From: Gammaproteobacteria bacterium
GTDB lineage: Bacteria; Pseudomonadota; Gammaproteobacteria; Steroidobacterales; Rariloculaceae
DNA: 64,000 nt
Direction: 5' to 3'
Assembly (NCBI GenBank): GCA_017577365.1
Contig: PKRJ01000003.1
Location: 54,518-118,517 of the forward strand
Position 1 is the stretch's first letter. Each line of letters begins with the position of its first letter. This document shows, in pieces, positions 16,669-25,725 of this stretch. Under the pieces are notes generated by a model. That model was not told the DNA's origin and did no database searches. It worked only from the letters and a program-made list of their open reading frames with translations. The translations under genes and the position numbers were made by a program.

Positions 16669-17616
16669 GTGAGTCGCATCGGCAAGAGCAGCACCTCGAT
16701 CGTCCCACCGCCTCTCGACGAGGGCGGACACACCAGCACCCATCGGCTTGCGCGCACGTGCATCGTCGTGAATCGCAACGCGAGCCGCGGCGACGCCGAT
16801 CTCGCTCCGGCTCTCGACGCGCTGACGAACGCGTTCGGTCGGGCAATGATCGTCGAAGTCGAAGCGGCGGCACGCTTGACCGAGCGGCTCGATGCCGCAT
16901 GCGCCTCCGGAGTCGAGCGTATCGTCGTCGCCGGCGGCGACGGCACGATCGGCTCGACGCTCGACGTGCTGCTCCGTGCGTCCGTCCCGGTCGGCCTCCT
17001 GCCGCTCGGCACCGCGAACGACTTCGCGCGCACGCTCGGCATTCCGAGCGACCTCGCCGCCGCGGCCGATGTCATCGTCGAAGGGCGTACGCGCCGCGTC
17101 GACGTCGGCGTCGTGAACGGCCGGCACTTTCTGAACGCGGCGGGCATTGGCTTCAGCACGGATCTCCATCGCGAGCTGCCGGCATGGGCCAAGCGCACGC
17201 TCGGCCCCCTCGCCTATCCGCTCGGCGTCGTGCGACGCTGGCGGCGGCATCGGCCGTTCTCCGTGCGGATTCTCGGCGGCAACGCCCCGCTTGCGAGGCG
17301 CGTGATCCAAGTGACCGTCGCGAACGGCCGCCACTATGGAGGCGGCATGCTCGCCGAGCAGAGCTCGGAGATCGACGACGGCTTGCTCGACCTCGTCGTC
17401 GTGCTGCCGAGCCCATGGTGGCGTCACGTCGCGAGCCTGATTCGCCTGAAGCGCGGTGTGTATCCGGTGCGCGCGCCGATCCTGAGCGAGCGAGGCGCGC
17501 GCTTCGAGATTCGGACGCAACGCCCGCTGCCCATCGCGACCGACGGTGAGCCCAGCACGTCGACGCCCGCGACGTTCGAGGTGCTGCCACGAGCCCTCGA
17601 GGTCTACGTGCCGTGA
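16669..17616 (+). CDS. YegS/diacylglycerol kinase-like lipid kinase
   Basis: A protein of about 315 residues with a diacylglycerol-kinase catalytic domain. VAGGDGTIGSTLDVLL is the ATP-binding glycine loop and LLPLGTANDFARTLGIP the second family signature, followed by the beta-sandwich C-terminal half (GGGMLAEQSSEIDDGLLDLVVV). Members phosphorylate diacylglycerol, phosphatidylglycerol or related lipids at the inner membrane. The start is uncertain: GTG at 16669 is used, with no good ribosome site. The frame is open back to 16144 through arfB, which is a shadow. The next gene starts 16 bases after. Confidence 0.85.
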   Translation: MSRIGKSSTSIVPPPLDEGGHTSTHRLARTCIVVNRNASRGDADLAPALDALTNAFGRAMIVEVEAAARLTERLDAACASGVERIVVAGGDGTIGSTLDVLLRASVPVGLLPLGTANDFARTLGIPSDLAAAADVIVEGRTRRVDVGVVNGRHFLNAAGIGFSTDLHRELPAWAKRTLGPLAYPLGVVRRWRRHRPFSVRILGGNAPLARRVIQVTVANGRHYGGGMLAEQSSEIDDGLLDLVVVLPSPWWRHVASLIRLKRGVYPVRAPILSERGARFEIRTQRPLPIATDGEPSTSTPATFEVLPRALEVYVP

Positions 17617-17632
17617 GCGGGGGCGGCCCGCC

Positions 17633-18073
17633 GTGACCTTGCTCAAAGACGAGATGACGGCGAGGCTCGATGCCGTCGGACGCATCGGAATGGAAACGAT
17701 CGGCTTGCTCGAGCACTTCGAGGATCGGCTCGACGATCCGGCGCTTCGTCGTCTCGTCGCGTCCCACGCCGCCGCGCAGCGACGGTTGCTCGAGCGCACC
17801 GCCGATCTCCGGCGCGAACGCGGCGATCTGCCGCAGACGGCGGATCCCGAGCGCACGCATCTGGATACCGCCGGCGCGGTCGTGCGGGCGGCGCTGCTCC
17901 CGGGCAACGCATCGGAGCACTACGTCGAATCGCTGCTCGACGCCGCCGATCGAGTCGAGGAAGCGATCGACGACGCCCTCTCGCTCGAGCCGCCCCCCGA
18001 GATCCGTGCTCTCCTCGAAAGCTTCAAGCGCGATAACGAAGACTTTCGACGCGTGCTGCGCAGCCGCATCTAA
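17633..18073 (+). CDS. Hypothetical alpha-helical protein
   Basis: A 146-residue protein without a family I can name with confidence. It appears entirely helical with no signal or membrane segment. His-containing helices (LLEHFEDRLDD, VASHAAAQRRLLERTADLRR) and a Glu/Asp-rich second half suggest a four-helix bundle, perhaps ferritin-like or a stress-type PA2169/DUF2383 protein. That is only fold-level intuition. GTG start with a GGGGGC site. It follows the lipid kinase closely and probably shares its transcript. Confidence 0.6.
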   Translation: MTLLKDEMTARLDAVGRIGMETIGLLEHFEDRLDDPALRRLVASHAAAQRRLLERTADLRRERGDLPQTADPERTHLDTAGAVVRAALLPGNASEHYVESLLDAADRVEEAIDDALSLEPPPEIRALLESFKRDNEDFRRVLRSRI

Positions 18074-18241
18074 CGTCCGCCGGCGCGGCCAGCGACCGTC
18101 CTCGCGGTCCGGCCGCCTCGGCCGCATGATGTCTCGCGCTCGGTGGAAGAGTACGATACGGCCCCGTCGGCGGCGCATCCGCCGGCTTTCGAGCCGGCCG
18201 CCCAGCGCACCGATCACGACTAGAACCGACCGGGGCTTACG

Positions 18242-18982
18242 ATGGAACCCGACGCGACGTCAACGCCGGCTGCCGTGCTCACGGCCGCTGCCGTGCTGCG
18301 CCGCAACTACATGTTTCGCGGGCTACCCGAGCCGACGCTCCGCCGCATTGCGGCGCTCGCGGGCCGAAAGCTGTACCGCAAGGGTAGCGTGATCTTCTCA
18401 CAAGGCGATTCGGGTGACGCGCTCTACGGCGTCGCTTCCGGGCGAGTGCGAATCAGCGCAAGCGGCGCCGGGGGCCGGGAAGTTTTCCTGAACATCATGG
18501 AGCCGGGCGACACCTTCGGCGAGATCGCCGTCATGGACGGGCTTCCGCGCACGGCCGGCGCGACAGCGCTCGAGCATACGACGCTGATCGTGCTGAAACG
18601 CGCGGACTTCCTCGGCCTCGTCGAACGCGAGCCGAAGCTCGCGATCCATCTGCTGAAGCTCCTTTGTCAGCGCCTCCGATGGACGAGCGAGCTCGTGGAG
18701 GAAACGGCCTTTCTCTCGGGCCCGGCCCGGTTGGCCAAGCGGCTCTTGATCCTCGCTCAGCTGCACGGCCGGCCCGCCAGCGGCGACGGTGAAACGCTCG
18801 AAATGCGAATCTCGCAGGCCGAGCTCGCGCATTTCCTCGGCATCTCCCGGCAGATCGTGAACCAGCATCTCGGCGAGTGGGCGAAATCCGGCTGGGTGAA
18901 GCTCGGCCGAGGCCGGATCGTCATCGCCGACCCGGCGGCACTCGAGCGGCTGATCGCTCAAGACGCGACGCCTTCGCGCTAG
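18242..18982 (+). CDS. Crp/Fnr family transcriptional regulator
   Basis: A 246-residue regulator. Residues about 25-145 form a cyclic-nucleotide-binding-type beta-roll (FSQGDSGDALYGVASGRVRI, GDTFGEIAVMDGLPRTA). The C-terminal winged helix-turn-helix (about 175-235) is clear: ISQAELAHFLGISRQIVNQH. No N-terminal Cys cluster is present, so it is not an Fnr-type oxygen sensor. The PGDTFGEIAVMDGLPRTAGA loop is compatible with cAMP binding. A CHASE2 nucleotide cyclase 0.8 kb away may supply the ligand, which is inference. Putative palindromic sites at 19345-19390 are possible targets but do not match the classical TGTGA half-site. Confidence 0.88.
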   Translation: MEPDATSTPAAVLTAAAVLRRNYMFRGLPEPTLRRIAALAGRKLYRKGSVIFSQGDSGDALYGVASGRVRISASGAGGREVFLNIMEPGDTFGEIAVMDGLPRTAGATALEHTTLIVLKRADFLGLVEREPKLAIHLLKLLCQRLRWTSELVEETAFLSGPARLAKRLLILAQLHGRPASGDGETLEMRISQAELAHFLGISRQIVNQHLGEWAKSGWVKLGRGRIVIADPAALERLIAQDATPSR

Positions 18983-19051
18983 AACGCGCTTTCCTTTCGA
19001 CGCCGCGCCGCCCGGACGAGCCGGGCGGCGCTCAGACATCCGGCGGACCAA

Positions 19052-19261
19052 TCAGCCCTGCGTGCAGGGGAAGCAGAGCCATGTCCCCAGATACATCACG
19101 CAGCACCACCCCATCTGGGACTGCGGCCCGGCGACGACACTCGTTCCGCCCGCGGGCTTGCCCGGGCAGAAGCCGGCCGTCGCTACGTCGCCTGCGGACC
19201 CGAGCGCCGCCAGCGGCAGAGCCAACGCGACACCCAGCAAGAAGTTTCTAATTTTCCTCAT
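19052..19261 (-). CDS. Small secreted Cys-rich peptide
   Basis: A 69-residue protein with a textbook signal peptide: a KIR start, hydrophobic LLGVALALPLAALGSAG, and likely cleavage after an A-x-A. The mature part of about 40 residues carries five Cys, with CC and CFPC in a hydrophobic aromatic C-terminus (GWCCVMYLGTWLCFPC). I recognise no family. The ATG at 19261 follows a GGAGG site. The frame is open 7 codons further up. Nearby there are no RiPP-modifying enzymes or transporters, so a bacteriocin call is not justified. A disulfide- or metal-binding periplasmic peptide is possible. Confidence 0.6.
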   Translation of the reverse strand: MRKIRNFLLGVALALPLAALGSAGDVATAGFCPGKPAGGTSVVAGPQSQMGWCCVMYLGTWLCFPCTQG

Positions 19262-19344
19262 GGCTTCCCTCCGCGGTCTCAAAACGGGCCGCCTGTCGCG
19301 GCAATCGGAGTGTCGACGAATTCGGTATCCGCGTCTGTCGCGCC

Positions 19345-19390
19345 CCTGACACTTCCGTCGATCTCCGCGCTTGTGTCAGGAACCTGACAG
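19345..19390. promoter_or_regulatory. Putative operator with three CCTGACA/TGTCAGG half-sites
   Basis: In the divergent gap between the Cys-rich peptide and the 99-residue protein there is a palindrome TGTCAGG-AA-CCTGACA (19374-19389). A further CCTGACAC half-site lies at 19345-19352, in inverted register with GTGTCAGG at 19373-19380. Spacing and symmetry suggest a dimeric regulator acting on one or both genes. The regulator is unknown; the Crp/Fnr protein is the nearest candidate. Confidence 0.45.
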
Positions 19391-19455
19391 AAGCGGATGC
19401 AGGTTCTTGCTATTGATAGCTCTCCGGGGGAGATCAAGACACGAGGTTCTACGGA

Positions 19456-19755
19456 ATGGATACGACGGATGAGATCGTCAAGCTCGTGCGCACGGTGGCC
19501 GGACTGCCGCGCGACGACCAGAACCGCATTCTGCGCCTCGTGGATTTGCTGTCGCTCGCCCCGTTTCACGTTCAGCAGCAAAGCCTCGCCCTCGTTCGCA
19601 GCCTGATCGACGCGAATCCCCGAACGAAGTCGGAATGCGCGGCCGGCATCGACGAGCTGATCGCGTATCTCGAGCGCACCGTCGTCGGCGCCGACGAGAG
19701 GCCCGCGAATTGGATCGCGCTGCGCGGGGCATTCCTGCGCTCGACGGTACAGTAG
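19456..19755 (+). CDS. Small hypothetical helical protein
   Basis: A 99-residue soluble protein, probably all helical, without cysteines except one. I do not recognise the family. The sequence shows amphipathic stretches (DEIVKLVRTVAGLPRDDQNR, then QQQSLALVRSLIDANPRTKS) resembling small regulatory or adaptor bundles. It is divergent from the secreted peptide with the TGTCAGG palindrome upstream, and convergent with the CHASE2 cyclase 32 bases away. ATG start, with only a weak ribosome site. A real gene is likely from its codon pattern and clean boundaries. Confidence 0.55.
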   Translation: MDTTDEIVKLVRTVAGLPRDDQNRILRLVDLLSLAPFHVQQQSLALVRSLIDANPRTKSECAAGIDELIAYLERTVVGADERPANWIALRGAFLRSTVQ

Positions 19756-19787
19756 CGTATAGCCCCGTACGAACCGCCCGTCGCACG

Positions 19788-21995
19788 TTACTTCACCGTC
19801 ACCTGGACGACCCCGTCCCAGCCGGCACCGTTCGGGAATCGCTCGCCAAGGCGTTTGCACTCGGCGGCGTAGAAGCGGGCCGGACCGTCGGCGGGAAACC
19901 GCTCGACGATTCGGAGAAATGCGCTCTCCGCGGCTCGCCATTCACCGCGGCGAAACAGCGCGAGCGCGTCGGCGAACGCTTCGTCGAGCTCGAACGTCGT
20001 CTTTGCCCCTTCTCCGCTCGACCTGAGCTCGAGGACGCTGATCGGCGTGCGCTTGCCCACGAGCAGGAACTCACCGAGCGGGCGATAGTCGAGCCCGGAC
20101 GTCTCGGGCACGGCGAATGCCGAAAGCAAGACCTTCGTTCCGAGCAGCCGATTCAACCCCTGTAGCCGCGCGGCCGTATTGACGATGTCGCCGACCGCTC
20201 GATACTCGCCCCGACCGCTCGCGCCGACGTTGCCGAGCAGCAGCTGACCGGAATCGATGCCGATCCGTGTCGGCAGCACCTCGAATGCGCGCGCGTCGTT
20301 GAACTCGTCGACGGCGGCGAGCACGTCGAGCGCAGCACGGCTCGCCGCCGCACGGGCGGCGTCGGCCGAGCGCGTCGTCGGCCATACGGCGATCATCGAG
20401 TCTCCGCCGATGTCGGAGACGACGCCGCCGTGCCGATGGACGACTTCGACGAGCACGTCGAAGTACGCGTCCATGAGCTCTCCGAGCTCGGCCGGGCTCA
20501 CCGACTCGGAAAGGGTCGTGTATTGCTCGGCATCCGTCACGAGGCACGTTCCGTAGATCACTTCGCGGCTCGCACGCGGCGACGCCTTCGCCGCGAGCCG
20601 ATCCACGACCTCGGCCGGAACGTAGTACTCGAGCGCCGAACGGATACGCTCGCGTTGCCGGCGTAGCACGACGTGATTCCACGAAAGCCCCGCCACGAGC
20701 GCGATCGGCAATTGCAAGCCGAGAGGAATCACGAGCGGAGCCCAGATCCCGTGCGCCTCGAACGCGTAGAGCGCCGCGGCCGCGAAGACCGCGGCGGCCG
20801 CCCCGGCGGCTCCCGCCGCGGCGAAGCCCCGCAGCGACAACGAGACGGCGGCGACGAGCGCGCCCCACAGCACGATCAGCACCCAGCCCTCGAGCCACGG
20901 CAGCGGTCTGACGGGCTCGCGGTGCAAGAGATTGGCGAAGGCGGTGGCTCCGATCTCGACTCCGCTCAATCTTTGCCCCGAGCGCTCGGAGAACACGGAG
21001 TCGAAAAAATCCTGCTGCTCGGATCTCCTCTTCTCCGAGTAACCGACGAATACGGCCCGGTCAGCGAGTCGCCGACGCAACGTTTCCGGATCGGCGTCGA
21101 GCACGTCGTGATAAGGAATCGTGTCGATCGTCCCGGCGGGGCCGTAGAAGCGGAGGTATCGGCCGTTACCCCCGGCGTAAAGCGCGACGAGCGCGCGCAG
21201 GGCTCGGTTCTCCCTCGATTCGGGCCAGTCCGCGAGCCGGCGCTCGAGGTCCATGCCGAGCGAGGGATCGGCAAGAAACAGGCTGCGCAGCCGCCGCATG
21301 ACTTCCTGCAGCCCATCCCGTGCCACCGCGTCGAGACCGATCTCACCGAGCTCGCTGACCAGCGCCGGCCGCGATTCGATCAGCAGCGTGAGCAGCCGAC
21401 CGTGTTGCGGCAAAGCGTAGGCGTGCAGCGTTACCGCCGGCAGCGAAGGCGTCCCGTCGGCACGGCCGAACGTCCACGCTTGACCGACACGCGCCGGGTA
21501 AAGCGGCAGAATGAAAGGCGCCGTCGCCAACGCGCCGTCGCGAAACGCCTCGATCGGAAGGATACGCCGCTCGCCGATGAGCCCGCGATGCTCGATTTCC
21601 GTGACGCGCTCCGCGAGCACGACATTACCCGCACCGGCGATCGCCTCCGCGAGCCGGATATCGCCTTCCGGATCGTCGTCGCGGCGCGCCTCGAAAATAA
21701 TGTCGAACGCGATGACGGAAGCGCCGGCATTCTGTAAACGATCGATCAGCTCGGCGTGCAGGGTACGGGGCCACTCATCGACGTCGCGGCTCACGCCGAG
21801 CGCCTCGGCGGTTTCGCTCGACAGGGCCACGACTGCGACGTCGGCCGGAGGCTCGATCGGACCGCGAGCCGTGAACAGCCATCCCAGCCCGATCGCCTCT
21901 TCGAGCTCCTGAACCGGCGGCAACAAGGTTGCGACGGTCCCCACCGCCGCGACCACGAGGCCGAGCCGTACGATTCTGGCGATGGAAGCGATCAC
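19788..21995 (-). CDS. CHASE2-domain class III nucleotide cyclase
   Basis: A 735-residue membrane sensor. An N-terminal membrane helix (about 8-27) is followed by a CHASE2 extracytoplasmic domain (about 30-390). Three or so membrane helices (about 400-465) follow, then a class III cyclase domain (about 490-650). Both metal Asp residues are seen (CLVTDAEQYTTL; IGGDSMIAVW), as is the GDIVNTAARLQ segment with the transition-state Asn and Arg. The usual adenine-specifying Lys before the GGD is replaced, giving VVSDIGGD. The C-terminal tail looks like a TPR-type helix pair. Likely product is cAMP, and the signal is periplasmic. It is divergent from the FecR-barrel gene. Confidence 0.88.
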   Translation of the reverse strand: MIASIARIVRLGLVVAAVGTVATLLPPVQELEEAIGLGWLFTARGPIEPPADVAVVALSSETAEALGVSRDVDEWPRTLHAELIDRLQNAGASVIAFDIIFEARRDDDPEGDIRLAEAIAGAGNVVLAERVTEIEHRGLIGERRILPIEAFRDGALATAPFILPLYPARVGQAWTFGRADGTPSLPAVTLHAYALPQHGRLLTLLIESRPALVSELGEIGLDAVARDGLQEVMRRLRSLFLADPSLGMDLERRLADWPESRENRALRALVALYAGGNGRYLRFYGPAGTIDTIPYHDVLDADPETLRRRLADRAVFVGYSEKRRSEQQDFFDSVFSERSGQRLSGVEIGATAFANLLHREPVRPLPWLEGWVLIVLWGALVAAVSLSLRGFAAAGAAGAAAAVFAAAALYAFEAHGIWAPLVIPLGLQLPIALVAGLSWNHVVLRRQRERIRSALEYYVPAEVVDRLAAKASPRASREVIYGTCLVTDAEQYTTLSESVSPAELGELMDAYFDVLVEVVHRHGGVVSDIGGDSMIAVWPTTRSADAARAAASRAALDVLAAVDEFNDARAFEVLPTRIGIDSGQLLLGNVGASGRGEYRAVGDIVNTAARLQGLNRLLGTKVLLSAFAVPETSGLDYRPLGEFLLVGKRTPISVLELRSSGEGAKTTFELDEAFADALALFRRGEWRAAESAFLRIVERFPADGPARFYAAECKRLGERFPNGAGWDGVVQVTVK

Positions 21996-22201
21996 GTGCC
22001 GCGCGATTCGTCCGAGTGAAAGCCGTCGTCCGGCTCGCCGCGCGCGTGAAGGCGCTCCCGCGGCGGCTGCTTGACACGGGTCGCCCTGCCCTTAGACTGA
22101 GCCGCTGACGGCAGGGGGGCTCGATTTCGATATCGTTGCATTCCAGCGTCCGCTTTACTCGGCAGTACCCCCTCGCAAGCAGCCACCACGAGAGTCCCGG
22201 G

Positions 22202-25200
22202 ATGGCATTGACCTCGGCGAAGACGACGGCTCGGCCGGCTCGTCCGAACGTTCCGGGCGCCGAAGAGGGTAACGTACTCCTCGGACTGATCGTACCTGCG
22301 CTGCTCTGTGTCTTCGCCGGCGGAGCCGCGCACGCCGGCGACCATCGCGTCTGCGTCAACGGCTGGCAAGCGGTCGTCGTCGCTGCCGAGGGTGTCGTTC
22401 AGATCGAAACGCCGAAAGGTTGGGTTCTTCTGAAGCCCGGCGACGCGCTCTGCCACGGCGATACCATACGGACCGGCCCGTTCAGCCGAGCGAGCGTTCG
22501 CATCCCCGAAGGTACGCTCGTCCGAATCGATGCCGACTCCGCCATTCGGGTACACGCCGTCGAGAACGAGACTCAGTCTTGGTTCGATGTCGTCGTCAAG
22601 CTCATCAAGGGCACGCTGCACGCGATCAGCCGCGATCCGGAGTCGCTGAGCTTCGACACGCCGTTCGTCAATGCCGGGATCGAGGGCACGGAGTTCGTGC
22701 TCGAGGTCACGGAGGAAGGCACGGCCGTCACCGTCCTCGAAGGAGAGGTCGCGCTCGAGAACCGGTACGGCACGGCCGGGGTTCCGGGCGGCCAGAGAGG
22801 ATTCGTGCCGGCCGGCGGCGGGCCGACGATCGAGCGGGTCGACACGGCCCGCGCGGTCGATTGGACGCGGCAATACCCGCCCCTCCTGGACCGGGAGCTG
22901 CCCCGAGGCGATCAGCCGCCGAGCGACGCCGAAAGCACCTCACCCGCGTTCTATGTCGGACGGGCGGCGAGCCGGCTTCGAGCGGGAGCCAAAGACGCGG
23001 CCGCACGCGACCTCGAAGCCGCTCTCGCGCTCGACCCGTCCTTTGGGGAAGCCTTCGCACTCTCCGCGTTGATCGCCCTCGCCGACGGCGACAAGGCGCG
23101 TGCGCTCGAGCTCGGCTCGCGTGCCGTCGACCTCGCCCCCCGCGAGGCAGCCGGCTGGCTCGCGCTTTCCCATGTGGCGAGGGCCCGTTTCGACCTCCGT
23201 GCCGCGTTGTCGAACGCGGAATCTGCCGTGCGCGCGGAGCCGCGAAATGCCATTGCATGGGCTCGGCTCGCGGAGGCACGGCTGGAAGCGCGGGACTATC
23301 GCGGCGCGCGGGAAGCGGCGCTCGAGTCGTTGTCCATTGCGCCCGGTCTTGCGCATGCCCACGCGATGATCGGCTTCGTCGATCTCGTCGAGCGCGGGGG
23401 CGCAGCAGCGGAGCAAAGCTTTCGTAAAGCGATCCAGCTCGAGCCGTCGAGCTGGACGGCCCGCCTCGGGCTCGCGCTCGCTCTCTACCGCCAGGGCGAA
23501 CGACAAGCCGCTCGCACCGAAGCGGAGATCGCGCTGGCGCTCGATCCCACGCGCGCAACGTTGCGCAGCCACGTCGGCCGGATCTACGACGACGAGAATC
23601 GATCCGCCCTCGGCGCCACGTTGCTCGAGCTCGCGAAGTTGCTCGACGAGGACGACTCGACCGGCTGGTACTACGACGCGCTCCGAAAGCAACACGAGAA
23701 TCGTCTCGCGGAGGCCCTCCTCGACTTCAGGCGCGCGTACCGGAACAACGGCCGCGAGAGCGTCTACGGCTCGCGCCTCGCCCTCGACGAGGATTTGCGG
23801 GCGCGCAGCGCCGGCATCGGCCGTTTGCACTCGGCCTTGGGGTTCGAGCACCTCGCGGCCGTGAGCGGTTGGCGCGCCACCATAGACGATCCACTCGACT
23901 ACTCGGCGCACCGGCTGCTCGCCGACGTCTATGCGCATCGGCCGCGTCACCACTTGGCGAGGGTGAACGAGGTCTACCAAGCGCTGCTCCATCAGCCGCT
24001 GAACGTCACGCCGATCCAGCCGCAGTTGTCGGAATCGAGCCCCTTCCTGCTCGACGTCGCGGGCCCGAGCGCCCTCGCGTTCCAGGAGTATCACTCGCTC
24101 CTGCTCACCAACGGACTCTCCGCGCAAACCTCCGCGGTCGCCGCGGGCAACGGCACCCGGGGCATGGATCTCGCGATCAATGGGGTGCACGACCGCATTT
24201 CCTACAACGTCGGCGTTTTCGATTTCCGAACGGACGGCTTTCGACCGAACAACGACTTCGAGCAGCATCTTTTCGACGCGATCGTGCAAGCGCGCCCGAA
24301 CGCTCGAACGACTTATACCGTGGAGCTGCGCAGGAACGAGATCGAGAAAGGCGACCTCGCTCTGCGCTTCGATCCGTCCAGCTTTTCTCGCCTCGTTCGA
24401 GAGAACGAGACCGTCGACTCGATACGGTTCGGCCTGCGCCGAACGACATCGGGCGGCACCTGGCTCGCGTCGGTGATCGCGGAACAGGCCGACGAGGACA
24501 TTCGCGGGATATTCGACACGTTCTCTCAGCGGGGAACTCTGGAAGGCGCCGCCCTCGACTTGCAGTACATCACAACCGTCGGCAGCTGGAATCTGGTCGG
24601 GGGAACGCGAGCGCAGCGTCAACGGCAGAAGGACGAGGCTCTCGCGGGCGGATCCCAGCCGCCGGCGCCGACGGGCGTCCACGACGTTTCCCACGCGAGC
24701 GGTTATCTGTACGCAAACGTCGAGGCGACGGCAACGCTGCGATTCACGATCGGCAGCAATCTCGAGAGCGTCGAAGGCAACGAGATCACCCGTCGGCGCT
24801 TGAATCCCAAGCTCGGCCTAATGTGGGACATCACCGACCGGACGACGTTGCGCGCGGCGGCATTCGAGACGTTGCAGCCGTCCGTGGTGTCGAAGCACAA
24901 CATCCAGCCGACGCTAGAGCCGACGCACGTCATGGGATTCAATCAACGGTATTTCGGCGCGCTCGGCGAGGAGGCCCGCCGGTACGGTCTCGCGGTAGAT
25001 CACGAATTCGCAGACAACCTTTTCGGCGGCGCGGAGATCTCGCGTGCCGAGATCGAGACGGATATCGCGACGTTCGACCCGGACTCTGCGACCTTTGTCT
25101 TCAACCGTATCTCCCGCGACGAACGATCGAGCCGGCTATACCTGTATTGGCTTCCGGCCACACGCGTAAGCCTTTCGGTCACGCACGACTACGAGCGTTT

Positions 25201-25552
25201 CGATAGCCCGATGACCGGGCCGGAAGGATTCGACCGGCTGCGCACTCACCGGTTGCCCGTCGCGGTCAACTACTTTCACCCGAGTGGCTTCACGGCGGGC
25301 GTGAAGGCGATGTTCGTCGATCAAGACGGCATGTTTCGCTCGCCGATAAACGAGCTCGAGCCGGGCTCTGACAGGTTCTGGCTCGCGGATCTTGCGCTCG
25401 GCTTGAGGTTACCTTCGAAGCGCGGCGAGGTCAGTTTGCGCGTGCACAACCTGTTCGATCGACAATTCCGCTTCCAGGACACCGACCCGGAGAATCCGCG
25501 CATCTTCCCGGAGCGGCTCGCGCAGCTTCGCTTTACGTATTCTATTGATTGA
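22202..25552 (+). CDS. FecR-TPR-outer-membrane beta-barrel fusion protein
   Basis: A protein of about 1116 residues. A signal-like hydrophobic segment spans about 25-45. A FecR-type domain follows (about 60-210: GWVLLKPGDALCHGDTIRTG, then GTLVRIDADSAIRV and NAGIEGTEFVLEV). Next come TPR units (about 245-480, with repeated A-L-x-L-D-P turns), then a linker with LNVTPIQPQLSES. From about 630 to the end runs an amphipathic beta-barrel like the barrel half of TonB-dependent receptors, ending LAQLRFTYSID with alternating hydrophobics. No plug domain or TonB box is visible. It probably sits in the outer membrane with FecR/TPR parts in the periplasm. The ATG at 22202 is preferred over a TTG upstream. 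Confidence 0.82.
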   Translation: MALTSAKTTARPARPNVPGAEEGNVLLGLIVPALLCVFAGGAAHAGDHRVCVNGWQAVVVAAEGVVQIETPKGWVLLKPGDALCHGDTIRTGPFSRASVRIPEGTLVRIDADSAIRVHAVENETQSWFDVVVKLIKGTLHAISRDPESLSFDTPFVNAGIEGTEFVLEVTEEGTAVTVLEGEVALENRYGTAGVPGGQRGFVPAGGGPTIERVDTARAVDWTRQYPPLLDRELPRGDQPPSDAESTSPAFYVGRAASRLRAGAKDAAARDLEAALALDPSFGEAFALSALIALADGDKARALELGSRAVDLAPREAAGWLALSHVARARFDLRAALSNAESAVRAEPRNAIAWARLAEARLEARDYRGAREAALESLSIAPGLAHAHAMIGFVDLVERGGAAAEQSFRKAIQLEPSSWTARLGLALALYRQGERQAARTEAEIALALDPTRATLRSHVGRIYDDENRSALGATLLELAKLLDEDDSTGWYYDALRKQHENRLAEALLDFRRAYRNNGRESVYGSRLALDEDLRARSAGIGRLHSALGFEHLAAVSGWRATIDDPLDYSAHRLLADVYAHRPRHHLARVNEVYQALLHQPLNVTPIQPQLSESSPFLLDVAGPSALAFQEYHSLLLTNGLSAQTSAVAAGNGTRGMDLAINGVHDRISYNVGVFDFRTDGFRPNNDFEQHLFDAIVQARPNARTTYTVELRRNEIEKGDLALRFDPSSFSRLVRENETVDSIRFGLRRTTSGGTWLASVIAEQADEDIRGIFDTFSQRGTLEGAALDLQYITTVGSWNLVGGTRAQRQRQKDEALAGGSQPPAPTGVHDVSHASGYLYANVEATATLRFTIGSNLESVEGNEITRRRLNPKLGLMWDITDRTTLRAAAFETLQPSVVSKHNIQPTLEPTHVMGFNQRYFGALGEEARRYGLAVDHEFADNLFGGAEISRAEIETDIATFDPDSATFVFNRISRDERSSRLYLYWLPATRVSLSVTHDYERFDSPMTGPEGFDRLRTHRLPVAVNYFHPSGFTAGVKAMFVDQDGMFRSPINELEPGSDRFWLADLALGLRLPSKRGEVSLRVHNLFDRQFRFQDTDPENPRIFPERLAQLRFTYSID

Positions 25553-25725
25553 AAAAGAGGAGATTCTCGATTCGAACGGCAAAAATGTTCTTCGTACATT
25601 GATTCCCCCGATTCTTCTCGGCGGATACGGGGGAGCAGCGAACGGAATCTATGCCGAACGTAGGTAGTCTGAGTAAAATAATCAAGGTTCAGCGCTTGAG
25701 CAGAAAAACAAGAGGTCACGGCTTC

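Noticed and set aside
22940..24694. 584-codon minus-strand frame inside the FecR-TPR-barrel gene
   Set aside because: The plus-strand protein shows clear domains over the same bases; the antisense product has none.
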